64,000 bases of DNA from CAVOXO01 sp963700425 (lineage in GTDB: Bacteria > Actinomycetota > Acidimicrobiia > Acidimicrobiales > Microtrichaceae). Position 1 is the stretch's first letter. Every line of letters starts with the position of its first letter. Under the pieces are notes generated by a model. That model did no database searches, was not told the origin of the DNA, and worked only from the letters and a program-made list of their open reading frames with translations. Positions 63,647-64,000 of the stretch are shown one piece after another. A program made the position numbers and the translations under genes. Where the stretch lies: NCBI GenBank assembly GCA_963700425.1, contig CAVOXO010000001.1, positions 124,001 to 188,000 of the forward strand, in the 5' to 3' direction.

Positions 63647-64000
63647 TGGGATCGCACGGAATCGCCGATCGGGTCGCCATCGTCGGCATGGGGTGCACGC
63701 CGTTCCGCGAACACTGGGAGGCCGGACTCGACTCGATGATGATCGACGCCTCCACCGACACCTTCGACTCGGCGGGACTCGGCAAGGACGACATCGACGC
63801 GTACTGGTTCGGTACCGCGCAGTCGGCGATGTCGGGCATCCCGCTGGCTGCGGCCCTCAAGCTGGAGGGCAAGCCGGTCGAGCCGCGTGGAGAACTTCTG
63901 TGCCACCGGCTCGGAGGCGCTCCGCCAGGCCTGTTACGCGGTCGCGTCCGGTGCCTATGACACGGCGATGGCCGTCGGCGCCGAGAAGGTCAAGGACTCC
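63646..64000 (+). CDS. Thiolase-family protein, 5' part (one frameshift)
   Basis: The start of a thiolase or SCP-x/lipid-transfer thiolase, cut by the right edge. It begins DRVAIVGMGCTPFREHWEAG, then DAYWFGTAQSAMSGIPLAAA. After a frame change near 63883 it continues VENFCATGSEALRQACYAVA and AYDTAMAVGAEKVKDS. The nucleophilic Cys is in NFCATGSEALR. Adding one CG to CCGCGTGG restores the frame. Such proteins often pair with DUF35 OB-fold partners, as here, in lipid or steroid side-chain degradation (aldol or thiolytic steps). The role here is inferred. Confidence 0.85.

Noticed and set aside
1..64000. CRISPR array, prophage, insertion sequence, toxin-antitoxin or restriction-modification system
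   Set aside because: I saw no spaced direct repeats, transposase or integrase motifs, nuclease or methylase pairs, or local composition break in the window.

Overview
The window is high-GC DNA (about two thirds G+C by eye) from an actinobacterium, most likely of the Acidimicrobiia type. Support comes from a resuscitation-promoting-factor domain, a GuaB3-like protein, an F420-type luciferase-like oxidoreductase, a PcrA helicase with the actinobacterial tail, CIRCE-controlled groESL, and a lipid/CoA-centred gene set. The lineage is inferred from gene content. I see no phage, insertion sequence, integron, CRISPR array or replication origin. Genes are dense, with start/stop overlaps (ATGA, GTGA, TGATG), and no gene-free stretch exceeds about 220 bases.

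Layout. 0-6.6 kb: end of rimI, tsaD, a divergent zinc-uptake locus (zur-znuC on minus, znuA-znuB on plus) around a Zur-type palindrome, then groES-groEL behind two CIRCE operators. 6.6-15.2 kb: NUDIX hydrolase, small unknown protein, a shortened GuaB3-like protein overlapping guaA, an NlpC/P60 cell-wall hydrolase, xylA-xylB and a dienelactone hydrolase. 15.2-25 kb: pcrA, acyl-CoA ligase, VanY-like peptidase, mutM, cation-diffusion transporter, methyltransferase, Rpf-like protein, enoyl-CoA hydratase. 25-38.9 kb: lipoprotein esterase, NfuA-like protein, dxs with a membrane flippase, alpha/beta hydrolase, FtsX-like permease, FlK-like thioesterase, tldD with two tldE copies, an SAF protein and map. 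38.9-50 kb: CIRCE-preceded FmdB zinc ribbon, galU, moeA-moaA-moaC, tRNA-Ala, prepilin peptidase, an acyl-CoA ligase, and fdhD with a formate-dehydrogenase-like molybdoenzyme. 50-64 kb: SDR, a CoA-transferase/ligase/F420-oxidoreductase/TetR operon, a three-gene operon of two lipoproteins plus a beta-propeller/di-heme cytochrome c protein, and an MMPL transporter divergent from an HMG-CoA-synthase-like/thiolase pair.

How genes connect. Molybdopterin genes and fdhD can supply the molybdoenzyme. Three secreted hydrolases (NlpC/P60, VanY, Rpf) share one N-terminal coiled-coil module. The TetR operon and the MMPL/thiolase divergence carry the same TCTGAC-N5-GTCAGA palindrome, suggesting one lipid/CoA regulon. 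Sixteen genes have a TANNNT -10 hexamer ending 6-8 bases before the start codon, which points to leaderless transcription and fixes several starts.

Data quality. About half of the longer genes change reading frame once or more, including conserved genes (tsaD, dxs, map, galU, fdhD). Many breaks are explained by loss of one CG (or GC) unit from a CGCG/GCGC run, others by one-base losses. I treat these genes as probably intact in the organism and annotate them as CDS, with the break positions stated.
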